Source of the DNA: Triangularia verruculosa
Taxonomy: Eukaryota; Ascomycota; Sordariomycetes; Sordariales; Podosporaceae
DNA: 64,000 bases
Assembly: GCA_033296885.1 (NCBI GenBank)
Contig: MU863925.1
Coordinates: forward strand, 1 to 64,000
Direction: 5' to 3'
The notes under the pieces are model-generated. The model had not been told where the DNA came from and ran no database searches. It was given only the letters and a program-made list of their open reading frames with translations. The position numbers and the translations under genes are program-made. Numbering within the stretch: position 1 is the stretch's first letter; the number at the start of each line of letters is the position of its first letter. Shown here in pieces: positions 44,491-55,972 of this stretch.

Positions 44491-45555
44491 ATGGCCGTTT
44501 TTTTAAAGTCATGGCAGCAAAGAAACTTCCAAACAGTCCTAGAGGGGTCTAAGATAAGAGCCAACCCCGGGCTTGGGGCTTTACCAGATGGAGAGATCAC
44601 TCAACGCTGGTACGGTCTCGGGTTCCGAATCCAACAATGGGCACGTGGGTACATCACCAAGACGTCTGCCGAAACCCAGGTCTCCAAAGCAATCCAAAAC
44701 GCAACTCAATCTCTCGGCAGCACCAGCGATCCTTGCATTCTGCTCCAAGCAGCCGTCTGGCATGTGCTTATTTGGCATTTGTTGCCGACGAAGAAACAAC
44801 CTATTGGAATACTCTGGGGTGAGCAGTCCCCTGGGGAGTTCAAAGACCTGAGTAAGCTGTTTTTAGAAGTCATCGGCCCCCCAGGTTTACAACCAGCGCT
44901 GATGTCGAGATTCTCAGGCGCGAAAGCAGAAAAGCTCTCAGTCATAATAGTTAGCTGGAAACAACATACTCCTCAACTCCTCGTCCCGCTTGCCCCGAGC
45001 AGTGGCGAAATAGAATTCGCTGTGGAAAAACTGCACCAAGAACTCGAAAACTTCTTAAAGCCCCTCACTTTCACTGATGAAGGGAGAGAACTTCGGAGAA
45101 TTTTCACCGACGCCGTCTCTTTCCAGGCAGACCTGGCACTACAGACAGCCTGGTGGTACTGCGACCAACCCGGTCTCGACCGTGGCAGTCCACCATTCGG
45201 TACGACTTTTAACGATGTCACCATGACGGCGCAAATGAAGGACACCAACTTTGCCGCGGGCAGCGTCACTCTTACCATCTCTCCAGCTTTGATCAAGCGC
45301 GGCAACTCCCATGGGGACGACTTCAGCTCGGAAAGGGTTGTGTGCCAAAGTGAGGTTCTCCGTGGCCATTCCCCGGAACACCATGCGCAGAAGAGGTTGA
45401 CGTCGAGGTTCAAACTCAATACTATTTCCCGGTTTGTGAGGAGGAAAACCGATTATCGGAACTCAAGTCCAACTCACATGTCGAGATCACGCAATCCAGT
45501 AAAGAATTGGCTGGCTAGGCTCGTTAAGTTGAGAAACAGGAAGTTTTGGTGCTAG
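44491..45555 (+). CDS. helical fungal protein of KRG family, second copy
   Basis: A single exon from the ATG at 44491 (strong context CCCGCCATGG) encodes 354 residues. It shares with the gene at 11797-13122 a helical block (RIQQWARGYIT, then ILLQAAVWHVLIWHLL) and a C-terminal segment SPALIKRGNSHGDDF followed by VVCQSEVLRG. It lacks the long N-terminal coiled coil and ends in a strongly basic tail (SRFVRRKTDYRNSS; VKNWLARLVKLRNRKF). No catalytic motif is visible and the function is unknown. It lies 2.2 kb from the second Hsp70-like gene, with only the GTPase gene between them. Confidence 0.75.
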   Translation: MAVFLKSWQQRNFQTVLEGSKIRANPGLGALPDGEITQRWYGLGFRIQQWARGYITKTSAETQVSKAIQNATQSLGSTSDPCILLQAAVWHVLIWHLLPTKKQPIGILWGEQSPGEFKDLSKLFLEVIGPPGLQPALMSRFSGAKAEKLSVIIVSWKQHTPQLLVPLAPSSGEIEFAVEKLHQELENFLKPLTFTDEGRELRRIFTDAVSFQADLALQTAWWYCDQPGLDRGSPPFGTTFNDVTMTAQMKDTNFAAGSVTLTISPALIKRGNSHGDDFSSERVVCQSEVLRGHSPEHHAQKRLTSRFKLNTISRFVRRKTDYRNSSPTHMSRSRNPVKNWLARLVKLRNRKFWC

Positions 45556-46048
45556 CTTTTTGGTACCTACCTAATCATGATGATGTAGCAGAGAGGGCGA
45601 GAACATAAAATGTACACGTACCAGTATTTGGGCCATCAGTTTCTATTGCCAAGATTATCATCCATATAGAAGGAAACTGGCTTTCCTATAGTCTCTTACG
45701 TAGGTATATCGCCTATCAAGGCTCAAGAAGGCATCACGACAGCTCCAGCTTGAAAAAAAGCAAGTATCCGGTGTCAATAGTCTCTCTGATCAAGGACAAG
45801 GAATCGTTATCCTCAGTCCAAGAAAAGGACCTCTTCGAAGTTAGGTAAGACAGAGATCAGCAGCCTTCAAGATCTGTGTGGCAGCAGGTTACTGGATCCA
45901 GGCCCCATATTTCAGTTCTCCGAAAAGAATTCGTAACGACGAAAAGCTTTAGCCAACTCACTTGTTATGCGTTCCTGTGAAAACAACCTGGAGTAGACGA
46001 ATCACTTGGTTCAGTATTTCTCAACTGTACTGTCACCTAACATATGGA
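45556..46048. other. intergenic, no gene seen
   Basis: No coding frame is supported. GGTACCTACCTAA lies at about 45562. Confidence 0.5.
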
Positions 46049-46122
46049 GCCCGTGTGGCGCAATTGGTTAGCGCGTCAGACTTTTAATCTGAATGTTGCG
46101 AGTTCGAGTCTCGCCATGGGCG
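46049..46122 (+). tRNA. tRNA-Lys(UUU)
   Basis: A full 74-nt cloverleaf without intron. Acceptor GCCCGTG/CATGGGC has one G-T pair, the D-arm is GCGC...GCGC, the anticodon arm is TCAGA CTTTTAA TCTGA with anticodon TTT, the T-arm is GCGAG TTCGAGT CTCGC, and the discriminator is G. It decodes AAA/AAG lysine codons. Confidence 0.97.
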
Positions 46123-46538
46123 TTGTTTAGTGAGATCTTACCTCTTTCTTTGCCTTTTGTTACTCTTTTTGGTTGTGTTGTCGAGTCATGCATTTATTTT
46201 CTGGCCGCGGCCATTCCTCATGTTATACGGGAACATCTTCTCTTTTCCAACTCCCGTACGCTGTGTTATCTACACTACCAGTCATTCCCGGATATCTGGG
46301 TAATAAAACGCCTCAACGCCACGCCATGGGCCGCTAAAATTGCGGTTCAAGCAAGTCCGGGACAGAAGTGCTACATCCAGGTACAAATCTTGGCCGATCC
46401 CCAGCCATGGTCCTTATACAACATCCAGTCTGACCTTCTGCCTTTGTAACTCGCTCGCACAACGTAACCCCAACAGTCTGCTCTCCTTCTCACCGCTTGA
46501 TAAGCCTCCAGTTATTGGCCCATGCAGTCCATCACCCC
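46123..46538. other. intergenic, no gene seen
   Basis: This is the flank between tRNA-Lys and the 3' end of the PHD-finger gene. The open frame starting inside the tRNA region (46093) is not credible. Confidence 0.5.
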
Positions 46539-48140
46539 TTAAACCTTCATCCCATTCTCCAAGATCTTCCTTCCCCGGTCATCATATACGATGGAGCTGA
46601 ACGCCTCAAAATCCTCTCCTCCTGCCTCCAAATGCCCTTCCTCATCCAACACATCAGCCCCAAGCCTAGCATACAGCCCCATGCCCGGCTTGGGCCACAA
46701 CTGCATCAGGGGGTCCGCCTCTTCCTCCTCATCCTGCTGCCCAGCGGTCCTATCTTGACTGCCTCTCGCACTTCCGTTGGACTGGACCTTTCTCATAAAG
46801 TTTATCTGTTATTGACACCCTCGTTAGCAACCTGAACGTACAAGCGGATGTAAAAGCCATCTTACTCCTTGGCCGGTAGGATTGGCATTGGCTCTCGCAA
46901 ACAACCCATCTGTCGTGCCGCCAGCAAACAGCCCTCTCGGCGCACCGCTCGCATCGAGCCCCGTGTCCACCACCGGGCTGGGGAATATTGGCAAGTCAGG
47001 ATGAAGCTCCAAGCTCGTCATCAGCAATCCCACCAGCTCCTGTGCCGGCAAGGTTGACAAATACGCTCTCTTCTGCTGCACACTCTTCCCAGCCCAGCTC
47101 TCCTTTTTCGGCGGGCCTCTCGGAATGTGGTCCTGCCTAGGCTTCCTCGGATGACTGTTCTGTCTCTCCTTTTTGGCGGTACACTCTGAGCAAAACCAGC
47201 TCTTATTCGTGTTCCTAACCACCTCGTCCGAGACAAACGGCTCGTGACAGTATTGGTGCCAGCCTCCGTCACAGCCGTCGCAGAAAACGATCTGGTTATT
47301 GTTAGGGGAGTGCATTCGACTGCATTTCTTGCACAGGGCCTGTTCGGCGGTCCGCTTGCCGTAGTAGACTCGCTTCTTGGTAGCTGCCTCCATGGCTGCT
47401 GGGTTATAGGCGTCGGGCTTCTGGACCTGCCTACCAGATTTGGTCATGGTTGCTGTTGGAGTGCTATCTCCGCCGGCTGAGAAGGGTCCATTGCCCATGG
47501 CGGTGGCGGGAGTTTCAACCTCAGAGTCGGAGCCGGAGATGCTGCTGTTATCTGCCGAGTGGCCCTTGAGGCGCTGGCGATGTTTGCTGATATGGCCGGT
47601 GGTGCGGCTTGCGGGTTTTCCTTTCTGCTTCTTGACTTTGCTGTCGGAGGAAAGGACTTTCGGGGCAGAAGAGGCCTTGGAGGGCGTGCTCTTGGATGAA
47701 CCTGTGAGCCCGGCGGTAACCTTTCGGATTGCGCTCATACCGGCACTGCTCTTGCTTGATGATGGCATGGGAATTGATGCCGGGGTGGGGGCTCTCATGG
47801 TAAGCGGTGCTGTGGCAGGCATCTGCATGGACATCTGGGTCGATGTGTTCATACTCATAACGAGCCTTCTCTTGACATCCTCGTAAGTAGCCGAGGGGAT
47901 GCTCGAGGTGACAGATGGTGATCGAGAAGCTTGTGAAAGAGCAGCACCTAGACTGCTGGGCTCCCCCTTCAACCTCTTGAGAATCATTTGAGTAGCCGCA
48001 GAGAACTGCGGAATGTATGGCGCGGAGGGTCCAAGGCTTGGAGCACGCGGTATTCCTCCGACCGCGGGGGATGGAGTGGTCTTCGGCGCATCTTTTGGAG
48101 CATCGGCTGGTCCTTCTTTCGGTTGGCCGGAAGTCGTCAT
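46539..48140 (-). CDS. PHD-finger chromatin protein
   Basis: Exons 48140-46866 and 46805-46539 (60-bp intron, branch GCTAAC) give 513 residues. The first 260 residues are Ser/Thr/Pro/Lys-rich and probably disordered, with nuclear-targeting-like basic runs (SKVKKQKGKPASR; KHRQRLKG). A C4HC3 PHD finger occupies about 270-320: C270-x2-C273-x13-C287-x2-C290-x4-H295-x2-C298-x18-C317-x2-C320. A basic proline segment and a helical region (KRAYLSTLPAQELVGLLMTS) follow. The C-terminus is acidic (QQDEEEEADPLMQL). PHD fingers read histone H3 tails, so a nuclear chromatin role is likely. The specific complex is not evident. Confidence 0.88.
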
Positions 48141-48564
48141 GATGAGTTTATGCCGACCGATCGGCTCCTGGTAGATCGGCCTGAAGAATACGAGCTGCTT
48201 TTCGAGGTAAATGTGACTCTTGAAGTGAAGTGTGACGAAATGCTATATAAGACGAGGCCGATGCTCGTCTACTAGGTATGGTATTCAACAATAACGAACA
48301 ATTTGACAGAATTTGAGTCGCTTGTTGTGAAAGGGGAATAGCAGAAGCGGGATAAACAAACATCGAATAATTCACCAAGTGGTCTGACACGAGGAAGTTG
48401 CGATGCTTGAACTTGGAGATCCATTCTTCCGATGCACGTGACAGTCACGTGGAATTCCCTAACCCTTGAAGGCTGTCAACACTTTGTCTTGTCCTTTTCT
48501 TCAGTGTCAGCTCAGGCAAAGGGGTCAGGTGATTCATTGAGTAGAAAGGTCTGCATTGTATTGT
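48141..48564. other. intergenic, no gene seen
   Basis: This is the promoter of the PHD gene and the 3' flank of the CoA-transferase gene. Confidence 0.5.
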
Positions 48565-50112
48565 CTACCTGACTACACCACGTTCTCTCAGCTTCTGAAT
48601 CTGGCTATCATCCATGCCAAGATGCCCTCGCAAGATCTCATCGGTATGTTGCCCAAGAGTTGGTGGCGGTGTCCTTACTCTAGGCTTACTTTGGGAGTAC
48701 TTGATCGGTGTATTTACAAGCTTTATGGGACCACAATCCTCATGTTCCACCTCCACCACCATGTTCCTCGCTTCTGTGTGCTTATGAGTCAACGTTGTCA
48801 GGACGTCATTAACAGCGGCATATGGCATGCCCTTGTCCTCAAAGATATCAAGCCACTCCTCTGTTGTCTTGGTCACTGTAATCTTTTCGATCTCAGCCTC
48901 TAGTTGGTCCCGATGGGCTACTCGGGAAGCATTGATCTTGTATCTCTTGTCTTCCTTCCACTCGGGTCGACCAAGACCGTCACAAAGAATCCCAAACAAT
49001 CGATCGTTCCCACCACCAAAAAGGACATCACCGTCTTTGGTCTTGAAGGATTTGTAGGGGACAATCGATGCTGGAATCTTTAGTCAAGAGAATCAGTTGG
49101 GGAACTGTGTCAGAACTTACGATGAGCTGTGCCCCATCGGCCAGTATCTTTCTCCCCGCTGACCAAACAGCTGCTCGCAATATTCGCCAAAGTTGCAGTT
49201 TGACAGTCACTCAACGCAGCATCAATATGCTGCCCTTTGCCCGTCTTGGCACGGGCGAGGAGTGCGGCCATGATGCTATTGCTGGTGTACAGGCCGGTTG
49301 TGAGATCTGTCACTGCAACGCCAACCTTCACTGGAGGACCGTCTCTGGCGCCAGTAATATGCATCAAACCAAACTCAGCCTCTACCATCACATCGTAGCC
49401 TGCACGCTTAGAATAAGGGCCAGTTTGGCCATATCCTGTAATGGAAGCATAGATGAGAGCCGGGTTGATCTTGTGGATGGTCTCAAAGTCCAGTCCGTAT
49501 TTTTCCAGGGAGCCTGGGATGTAATTCTCGACGAGAATGTCAGACTTTGCAGCTAATTTGTGTAGTATTTCGATCCCAGCAGGATCTTGAAATGATAGGG
49601 CGAGGGATTTCTTGTTGCGGTTGACCTACAAGGAAGTCAGCTTTGGCCCTTTCTCGACATTTCCAAAGATACATACACCAAGAAAGTACGCTGACTCTCC
49701 AGGTCCCTCGTGAGATGAACTAGACCTGTAGCTTGCGTAGGGAGGGCCCCATGCCCTGGTATCGTCACCTCTCAGAGGGTGTTCAACCTTGATCACTTCT
49801 GCTCTCAACTGGAGTTAGATGTGCTTCCCAAGTCTTAACCGGAAAGTAGTTACCCGAGATCCCCTAGAATTTGAGTGCAGTATGGCTGAGAGAAGCTGAA
49901 TAAGCCTTGAGCTTCAAAATGTCGGGATTACAGGTTCTTACGCCGGCGAGAACTCTTGTCATATCTAGCACCCGATAACCCTCAAGTGGGAGGGTGACGT
50001 CTGCCGAAGCTGCCGAGCCGAATGTTCGGAAGGCTCCCAGGCCTGGTCGGAAACGCCGGCCCGTTCCGCAGAGGCGCAGGAGACCACGGGAAACGCCAAG
50101 TATGCGGCTCAT
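48565..50112 (-). CDS. class III CoA-transferase (CaiB/BaiF family), likely mitochondrial
   Basis: Exons 50112-49942, 49885-49854, 49803-49677, 49625-49121 and 49070-48565 give 446 residues. The N-terminus is Arg-rich without acids (MSRILGVSRGLLRLCGTGRR), a probable mitochondrial presequence. Family motifs follow: YRVLDMTRVLAGPYCTQILG, GAEVIKVEHPLRGDDTR, SAYFLGVNRNKKSLAL, SITGYGQTGPYSKRAGYD (the final D is the catalytic aspartate position of this family), GWD-type downstream segments, WGTAHPSIVPYKSF and GQHTDEIL. Length and order fit the succinate-hydroxymethylglutarate CoA-transferase (SUGCT) group, which moves CoA between dicarboxylic acids. The 32-nt exon 2 and its splice ends were chosen because they restore PYCTQILGDLGAEV. 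Confidence 0.9.
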
Positions 50113-50864
50113 GCTGAGATTCCGACAGCTGAAGGGTCCAGAGTTGTGAAGGAAAAGGCAAGCACAATCTACATAAACAATGTGTGGTCGGTAGAGAGGT
50201 CCATTCAGCAGCACTGGCGGGGCTGAAGATCCCCCGCAGCGGGAACTGACTGGAGATTTCCCAAGCACCGCGAAGATGCATCACAGTTCCAGGTTGACCG
50301 AGGGCTAGCATCAAGGACCTCGGGCTTGGCCCTCCCTACCCAGTGAAATCGGCAATTTATTGAATTCTGAAGGCACTCCATTAGTCGCGAGCTTGGTTGT
50401 GCTCAGTGCCTTGCCCCAAAAGGTCAAGTTCAAGAACAAAAACTGTGACATCTGCACAACACAAAGGGAACAGGGACATGGACCTGAAGCAAGGAAGCAG
50501 TGGGACAGGTCCAAGTGGGGCGGCAATTCCTCGGCAAGCAACCCCACCATGAATCCGCCAGGTCCCCTGGTGACCTTCTGCGCTGCGTAACCATGAAGGG
50601 GGCTGTTGGGGCCCGCTAAAACACCAGGCCAACCCAGCAATTCAGTGACAGCTGTTCGCACAGTTGAAGTACGACGTATGCGTATGCGTCTTTATCATCC
50701 AATACCCCGTCGCTGCGATAACCCGCTGCCCAATCACGACAAACCTCGTCCCTGAGACCCCTCGCGCGCCCGACGGCTAGCTCCTGAACTCCAACGCCCG
50801 AAACTGACACCTCGACTGGAACCGCTGCCTTACACGTCTCCGACCCTTACTACGGCTCCCTTGC
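50113..50864. other. divergent promoter region, no gene seen
   Basis: This lies between the CoA-transferase and Vps9-type genes. Open frames on both strands lack features. Confidence 0.5.
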
Positions 50865-53331
50865 ATGTCTCCCCACAATCAAGGAGAGAGCTCCCATGCC
50901 CAAACCGGCATCGATGTACAGACGCCGAAACCTCGAGATGGCGGGTTAGCTCCGAACGACCTGCCAACGGCTGGTCTCAATGCTGATCAGAACGCTACCG
51001 CGAATGAATCTCGAACTACAGCCCCGGCAAGCGCTGCCGTGGAAGAGGACCTTCTAGACTTGGATGGTCAGGAACCCCAGGAAACAGACTTGGTGGAATC
51101 AACCCAGAAGCAGGACAAGGGAAAGGAATCGTCCCTCGACGATTCAAGTGACCTGATGTCCTCTGTTGCTACGCTGAAGCCGGCCACCTCGCCCACTACA
51201 ACCACTGCCACCCAATATCTCACCATCGAATCCAGGACCTACAAGGATCCTACACCACCGACGCCGGCCCCCTCCCAGCCCCCTTCACGAGCACCTTCAA
51301 CGGCAGCCACCTCCCGGTCAAGACATGGGTCCTCAGAACCATCGCCGACGAGGTCTGATGTGGGCTACGACGAAAAAAGATATGCCAGCGAAGATGAGCA
51401 AGAAAGCGGGTCGAGGTCAGAAATCCAGAGCATCATGGAGCAGTTCAGTGAAGAGGGAGGCGGTCCATGTGCAGATGAAGTCATGAGTCCACGGCTGGAG
51501 ATGGCATCGCCTCTTCTTGGGAGCCCAATGTCTCATCCGCCACGGAAATCAAGTTTAGAACCTCTCACCCCGAGTCTTGCTCAACAACTGCAAGAAGGCA
51601 TACAGGGACTACACATATCTGGATCATCACCGTCAGGTACACGTGGAAAAGAGAAGGAGGACTTTGGACCACCTGTTCCCCCAAAAGACGACTCAGCATA
51701 CCCAGCCACCCCAGGGCGATCCCAAGACGAACTGCGAGGCAGTGTAGACTCGCCGATGTCTCCGAGTACGCTCCATCGCCCCCCTCCTCCAGAGCCAGAG
51801 CCCGAGCCGACTCTACCGTTTGATTTTCACCGATTCCTGGAGCAGCTGCGCAATAAAAAGGCCGATCCTGTTGCCAGGTATCTCAAGTCTTTCTTGTCCG
51901 AGTTTGCCAAGCGGCAATGGATGGTGCATGAGCAAGTCAAGATAATTAGTGATTTTCTCACATTTATCGCCAACAAGATGGGCCAGTGCGAGGTGTGGCG
52001 CGATGTGTCTGATGCCGAGTTTGACAATGCTCGCGAAGGCATGGAGAAGCTCGTCATGAACCGTCTCTATAGTCAGACTTTCTCTCCCGCGATTCCACCG
52101 CCACAACCGATTCCGGGCGCGAAGCCAAGGAGACGGGGCGGGGAGCGTCCAATGGGCCCCGGGAGGAGGGGACAACATCAGGAAGATGTCGAGCGTGATG
52201 AGATCCTTGCTCAAAAGATCAACATCTACGGTTGGGTACGGGAAGACCACTTGGATATCCCACCAGTTAATGAAAGTGGCAAGCGGTTCTTGAAATTGGC
52301 ACAGCAAGAATTGTTGAAGATCAAATCGTACCGGGCGCCGAGGGACAAGATTATTTGTGTCCTGAACTGTTGCAAAGTTATTTTTGGTATGCCACCATGA
52401 GCTCGAAGGTCTATCCCCTTGCTGACAGCCTCCAGGCTTGCTTAAGCACGCAAAGTCCGATTCTTCGGCCGACTCTTTCATGCCGATGCTCATTTATGTC
52501 GTCCTTCATGCCAACCCCGAACATCTTGTGTCTAACGTGCAGTACATTTTGAGATTTCGTAACCAAGAGAAACTTGGCGGGGAGGCGGGGTATTATCTCT
52601 CCTCGCTGATGGGAGCCATTCAGTTCATCGAGAACATGGACCGGACAACGTTAACCATTACTGACGAGGAATTTGAACACAATGTCGAGGCTGCTGTATC
52701 TGCCATTGCCGAAAGACATCGTGCCGAGTCTCCACCACCACCTCCCCCCCAGTCTGAGAAGTCCTCTGCACTGAGAGCACCCTCTGCGAATCGCATCTCT
52801 GCCGATACAGACGCATCTCTTCGCCCAGATACCCCTCGCCGATCCATCTCGTCAAACGAAGGTCGTGACAGTGGCGAATACAGCGGAAATGACGAAAAGG
52901 CGGCCATCACCGGCCTGCTCCGGACGATTCAGAGGCCATTAAGTACCATCGGCCGTATATTCTCGGACGAGCCCTCGTCTTCAGAGCCCGGCACCAGTAT
53001 CACCTCACCAGCTCGGACACCAATGCCAGAACGACCCGATGGTGATATCCGTTCCAGGCAAAGACTGTCCGCTGAGGAGGCAGCTGCTCGGCAGGCGAGT
53101 GCCGAGACTGCGGAGGCTCAGCGGCTACATCGTGCAGAACATGCCAATATTGTCGAGACGCTAGCTGGTATGTTTCCAGACCTTGACAAAGATATCATCA
53201 GTGATGTCGTTTATCAGAAGGAGGGGCGGTAAGCATCTTCCAACACACGCCATAAAGATAATCACCCCGATACTGACACTTTTCTCAGGGTTGGACTGGC
53301 AGTTGATGCCTGTCTTGCTCTATCGTCATAA
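50865..53331 (+). CDS. vps9: Vps9-domain Rab5-family GEF with C-terminal CUE domain
   Basis: Exons 50865-52386, 52436-53228 and 53289-53331 give 785 residues. The first about 320 residues are disordered, rich in Ser/Thr/Pro with acidic LDLD-type patches. A helical bundle precedes the catalytic domain (FDFHRFLEQLRNKKADPVARYLKSF). The VPS9 domain then runs through INIYGWVREDHLDIP, PRDKIICVLNCCKVIFGLL, ADSFMPMLIYVVLHANPEHL and YYLSSLMGAIQFIENMD. A CUE domain closes the protein (HANIVETLAGMFPDLDKDII, then GLAVDACLALSS), split by the last intron. The protein loads GTP on Vps21/Rab5 at endosomes; the CUE domain binds ubiquitin. Confidence 0.92.
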
Positions 53332-53696
53332 TCACGGGCAGGTGGTGAAAATTCTAGGAAATTCAGCGTTACAGCGACACCTTGAGTGTATCTGGTGTTC
53401 TTGCGCTTCACCACATTTTACATTTTCCTTGTTAGCGAGCATAAGACGGGACGGGCGGTTACTTATTCCCACATTTTATGGATTTGGTGGATAGAGGCCA
53501 TGGTGGGTTGCAGACACAAAGTATGATAGTAATGTTGTAGGCTCGGCCAACATTGATTAATTCTTGAACAACAATGAGCAGCCCGCGCCGCTCACTCGAT
53601 GGACTCGGTGTTGAGCTCTCGTGGTGGATTTGGATGATGGCAACTCTAGGGATCGTGAACTCTAGATCCGCCACAATTTTCCATCAAACAATAATA
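53332..53696. other. intergenic, no gene seen
   Basis: This is the 3' flank of the Vps9-type gene, up to tRNA-iMet. Confidence 0.5.
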
Positions 53697-53768
53697 AGCT
53701 GCGTGGCGCAGCGGAAGCGCGCCGGGCTCATAACCCGGAGGTCACTCGATCGAAACGAGTCGCAGCTA
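53697..53768 (+). tRNA. initiator tRNA-Met(CAU)
   Basis: A 72-nt intron-less cloverleaf. Acceptor AGCTGCG/CGCAGCT with an A1-U72 end pair, three consecutive G-C pairs in the anticodon stem (CCGGG CTCATAA CCCGG), anticodon CAT, and an ATCGAAA T-loop in place of TTC are hallmarks of eukaryotic initiator tRNA. The discriminator is A. Confidence 0.97.
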
Positions 53769-54112
53769 GCTTATTCCTTTGCATTTTTGGTAACTGGAGC
53801 ATTGATAATGATCATTGAGTCCAGCTTATACCGCGCCAACCATTTTTTGCTCCGTTTCCCTTTGCTATACAGAGTCTAGTCGATCCAGATCTGCAGAAAA
53901 AAAAGAAAAAAACATCGGTATTTGCTTTACTTGAAGCGTTGTCGATAATCTCATTTGCTGACTCATCCACCCACCCACCGCAATCTTATCTCTTCCAATC
54001 TCAAGCCCGCGCGACGTCACTTTCCCCGAACTAGGTTCTTTCCTTTCTCCCATCAAACGCAACCTGGGACTTTCACCACCCCGCCCAAAGTTTTGCCAGC
54101 GACAAGCAAAAG
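53769..54112. other. intergenic, promoter of asparagine synthetase-domain gene
   Basis: No gene is seen. Pyrimidine-rich tracts precede the ATG at 54113. Confidence 0.5.
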
Positions 54113-55972
54113 ATGTGCGGTATTCACGCGGTCATCTCCGCCTCCTCTTCTTCTCTTCCAAATATCTCCCCGGATTTGCGCCAAAATCTTGTCAATCGCG
54201 GCCCCGATTACTTTGGTCAAGTCGAACGCGCTTCTCCAGATCGGAAAAGGCAGCTGCAGTTTACCTCTACTGTTCTCGCGTTGCGGGGTGATTACGTTAC
54301 CAAACAACCGCTTCGCAACGCTGATGGTAGCGGGGATGTGCTATGCTGGAATGGTGAAGCTTGGCGGTTTGGTGATGAGGTTATTGGCCAGCATGAAAAT
54401 GATGGAGAGGTTGTTTTCGCGGCGTTGAGCAAGGCGAGGACAGAAGAGGAGGTGATGGGGGTTTGGAGGGGGGTGGAAGGTCCGTTTGCGTTCGTTTATT
54501 TCTGCGAAGAGAAGCAGAGGGTTTTTTGGGGGCGTGATAGGCTGGGGAGAAGGTCACTGATGATTAAGAGGTTGGAGGGGGGCGGGGTCGTGCTGGGGAG
54601 TATTGCTGGGAATGGTGGGGAGGAGGGCGGGAAGTGGGAGGAGGTGGAGGCTGATGGGGTTTACTCCATGGGGCTGAGGGATGGGGAGGTGAAGAGGCAT
54701 GATTGGATTGTGGGAGAGGTGAGGGAACAGTTTGTGAGTAGACCCTTTCTGATGTGTGGTTTTAAGAGGGAGGAGCACAGGTGAGGGATCGGCGGGGTTG
54801 TCAAACTTACTTTGGCAGGTTTCAAGCATCGGGGTTTTCAACAAGGCTCTGCCATCTTCTGATGGAGAGACGCCGCTGACGAGTGCGTCGCCGTCGGTAC
54901 AAGCGCTCAAGGAGCAGCTGATGGAGTCGCTGAAGCTTCGGGTATTGAATATCCCTGAGCCGCCATCCAGTGGAACAGGCAATACACGCGTTGCTGTTTT
55001 GTTCTCTGGTGGACTGGACTGCACCGTCTTGGCGCGGCTATGCCATGATATCTTGGAGCCAGATCAAGAAATTGATCTTCTCAATGTTGGGTTCGAGAAC
55101 CCGAGGGTGGTGGCCCAGCTGAAAAAGGATGCCAATGGGAAGGAGGTGGACTTTTTCGAGGCTTGCCCGGACAGGATCACGGGGAGGAAGTCCTTCGCCG
55201 AGTTGAAGAGTGTCTGTGCCGGGCGAGCCTTTCGGTTTGTGGCTGTAAGTTTGCCGATATATGAGAATGTGTAACGTGACTGCTGACCGCCGCAGGTAAA
55301 CGTTCCCTACTCTGAAATGCAGGCCCATCGCCAGCAAGTCATTTCTCTTATCCATCCACACAACACGGAGATGGACCTTTCCATCGCCTGTGCGCTGTAT
55401 TTTGCCGCGCGTGGTCAGGGATCGGTTACACCAGATAATCCGCGTTTGGACTCTGAGTCTTCGTCCGCTTCGTATACCTCACCCGCGCGTGTCTTGCTCT
55501 CCGGTCTCGGTGCTGATGAGCTGTTTGGCGGTTATTCGCGTCATCCTGCTGCGTTCCAGCGGGCTGGTTATTCAGGGCTCGTGGATGAGCTTCTGCTCGA
55601 TGTAAGCCGGCTCGGCAAAAGAAATCTTGGTCGAGATGACAGAGCCATGGCCCATTGGGGCAAGGAGGTAAGGTTCCCGTTTCTGGACGAGCGTCTGGTC
55701 AGGTGGGCTATTGCAACGCCTGCGTGGGAAAAGTGTGACTTCGAGAACGGCGAGGGGAAGAGCGGTGTGGAGGCTGGAAAGAGAGTTCTGCGTCTCCTGG
55801 CGATAGAGCTGGGGATGGAGGGTGTTGCGAAGGAGAAGAAACGAGCTGTAAGTGACTTGAACCTAGTGCATGATGTGACCAGCGTTGCTAATTTGACTTG
55901 CAGATTCAGTTTGGCTCGAGGACAGCCAAGATGGAAAGCGGCCGTGTCAAAGGGACGACACTTTTGTCGTGA
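54113..55972 (+). CDS. asparagine synthetase-domain protein, ASNSD1-like
   Basis: Exons 54113-54733, 54819-55244, 55296-55847 and 55904-55972 give 555 residues. The protein opens MCGIHAV, with Cys2 as the class II glutamine amidotransferase nucleophile, then NRGPDYFG. The C-terminal half is an ATP-pyrophosphatase synthetase domain: VAVLFSGGLDCTVLARL (PP loop), PYSEMQAHRQQVISLIHP, VLLSGLGADELFGGYSRH, EVRFPFLDERLVRW and AIQFGSRTAKME. This layout and the divergent Gln-binding half match the asparagine synthetase domain-containing protein 1 group rather than true asparagine synthetase. Activity is not proven for that group. Confidence 0.9.

Noticed and set aside
46093..46449. 118-aa open frame after tRNA-Lys
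   Set aside because: It starts inside the tRNA gene and has no domain features.
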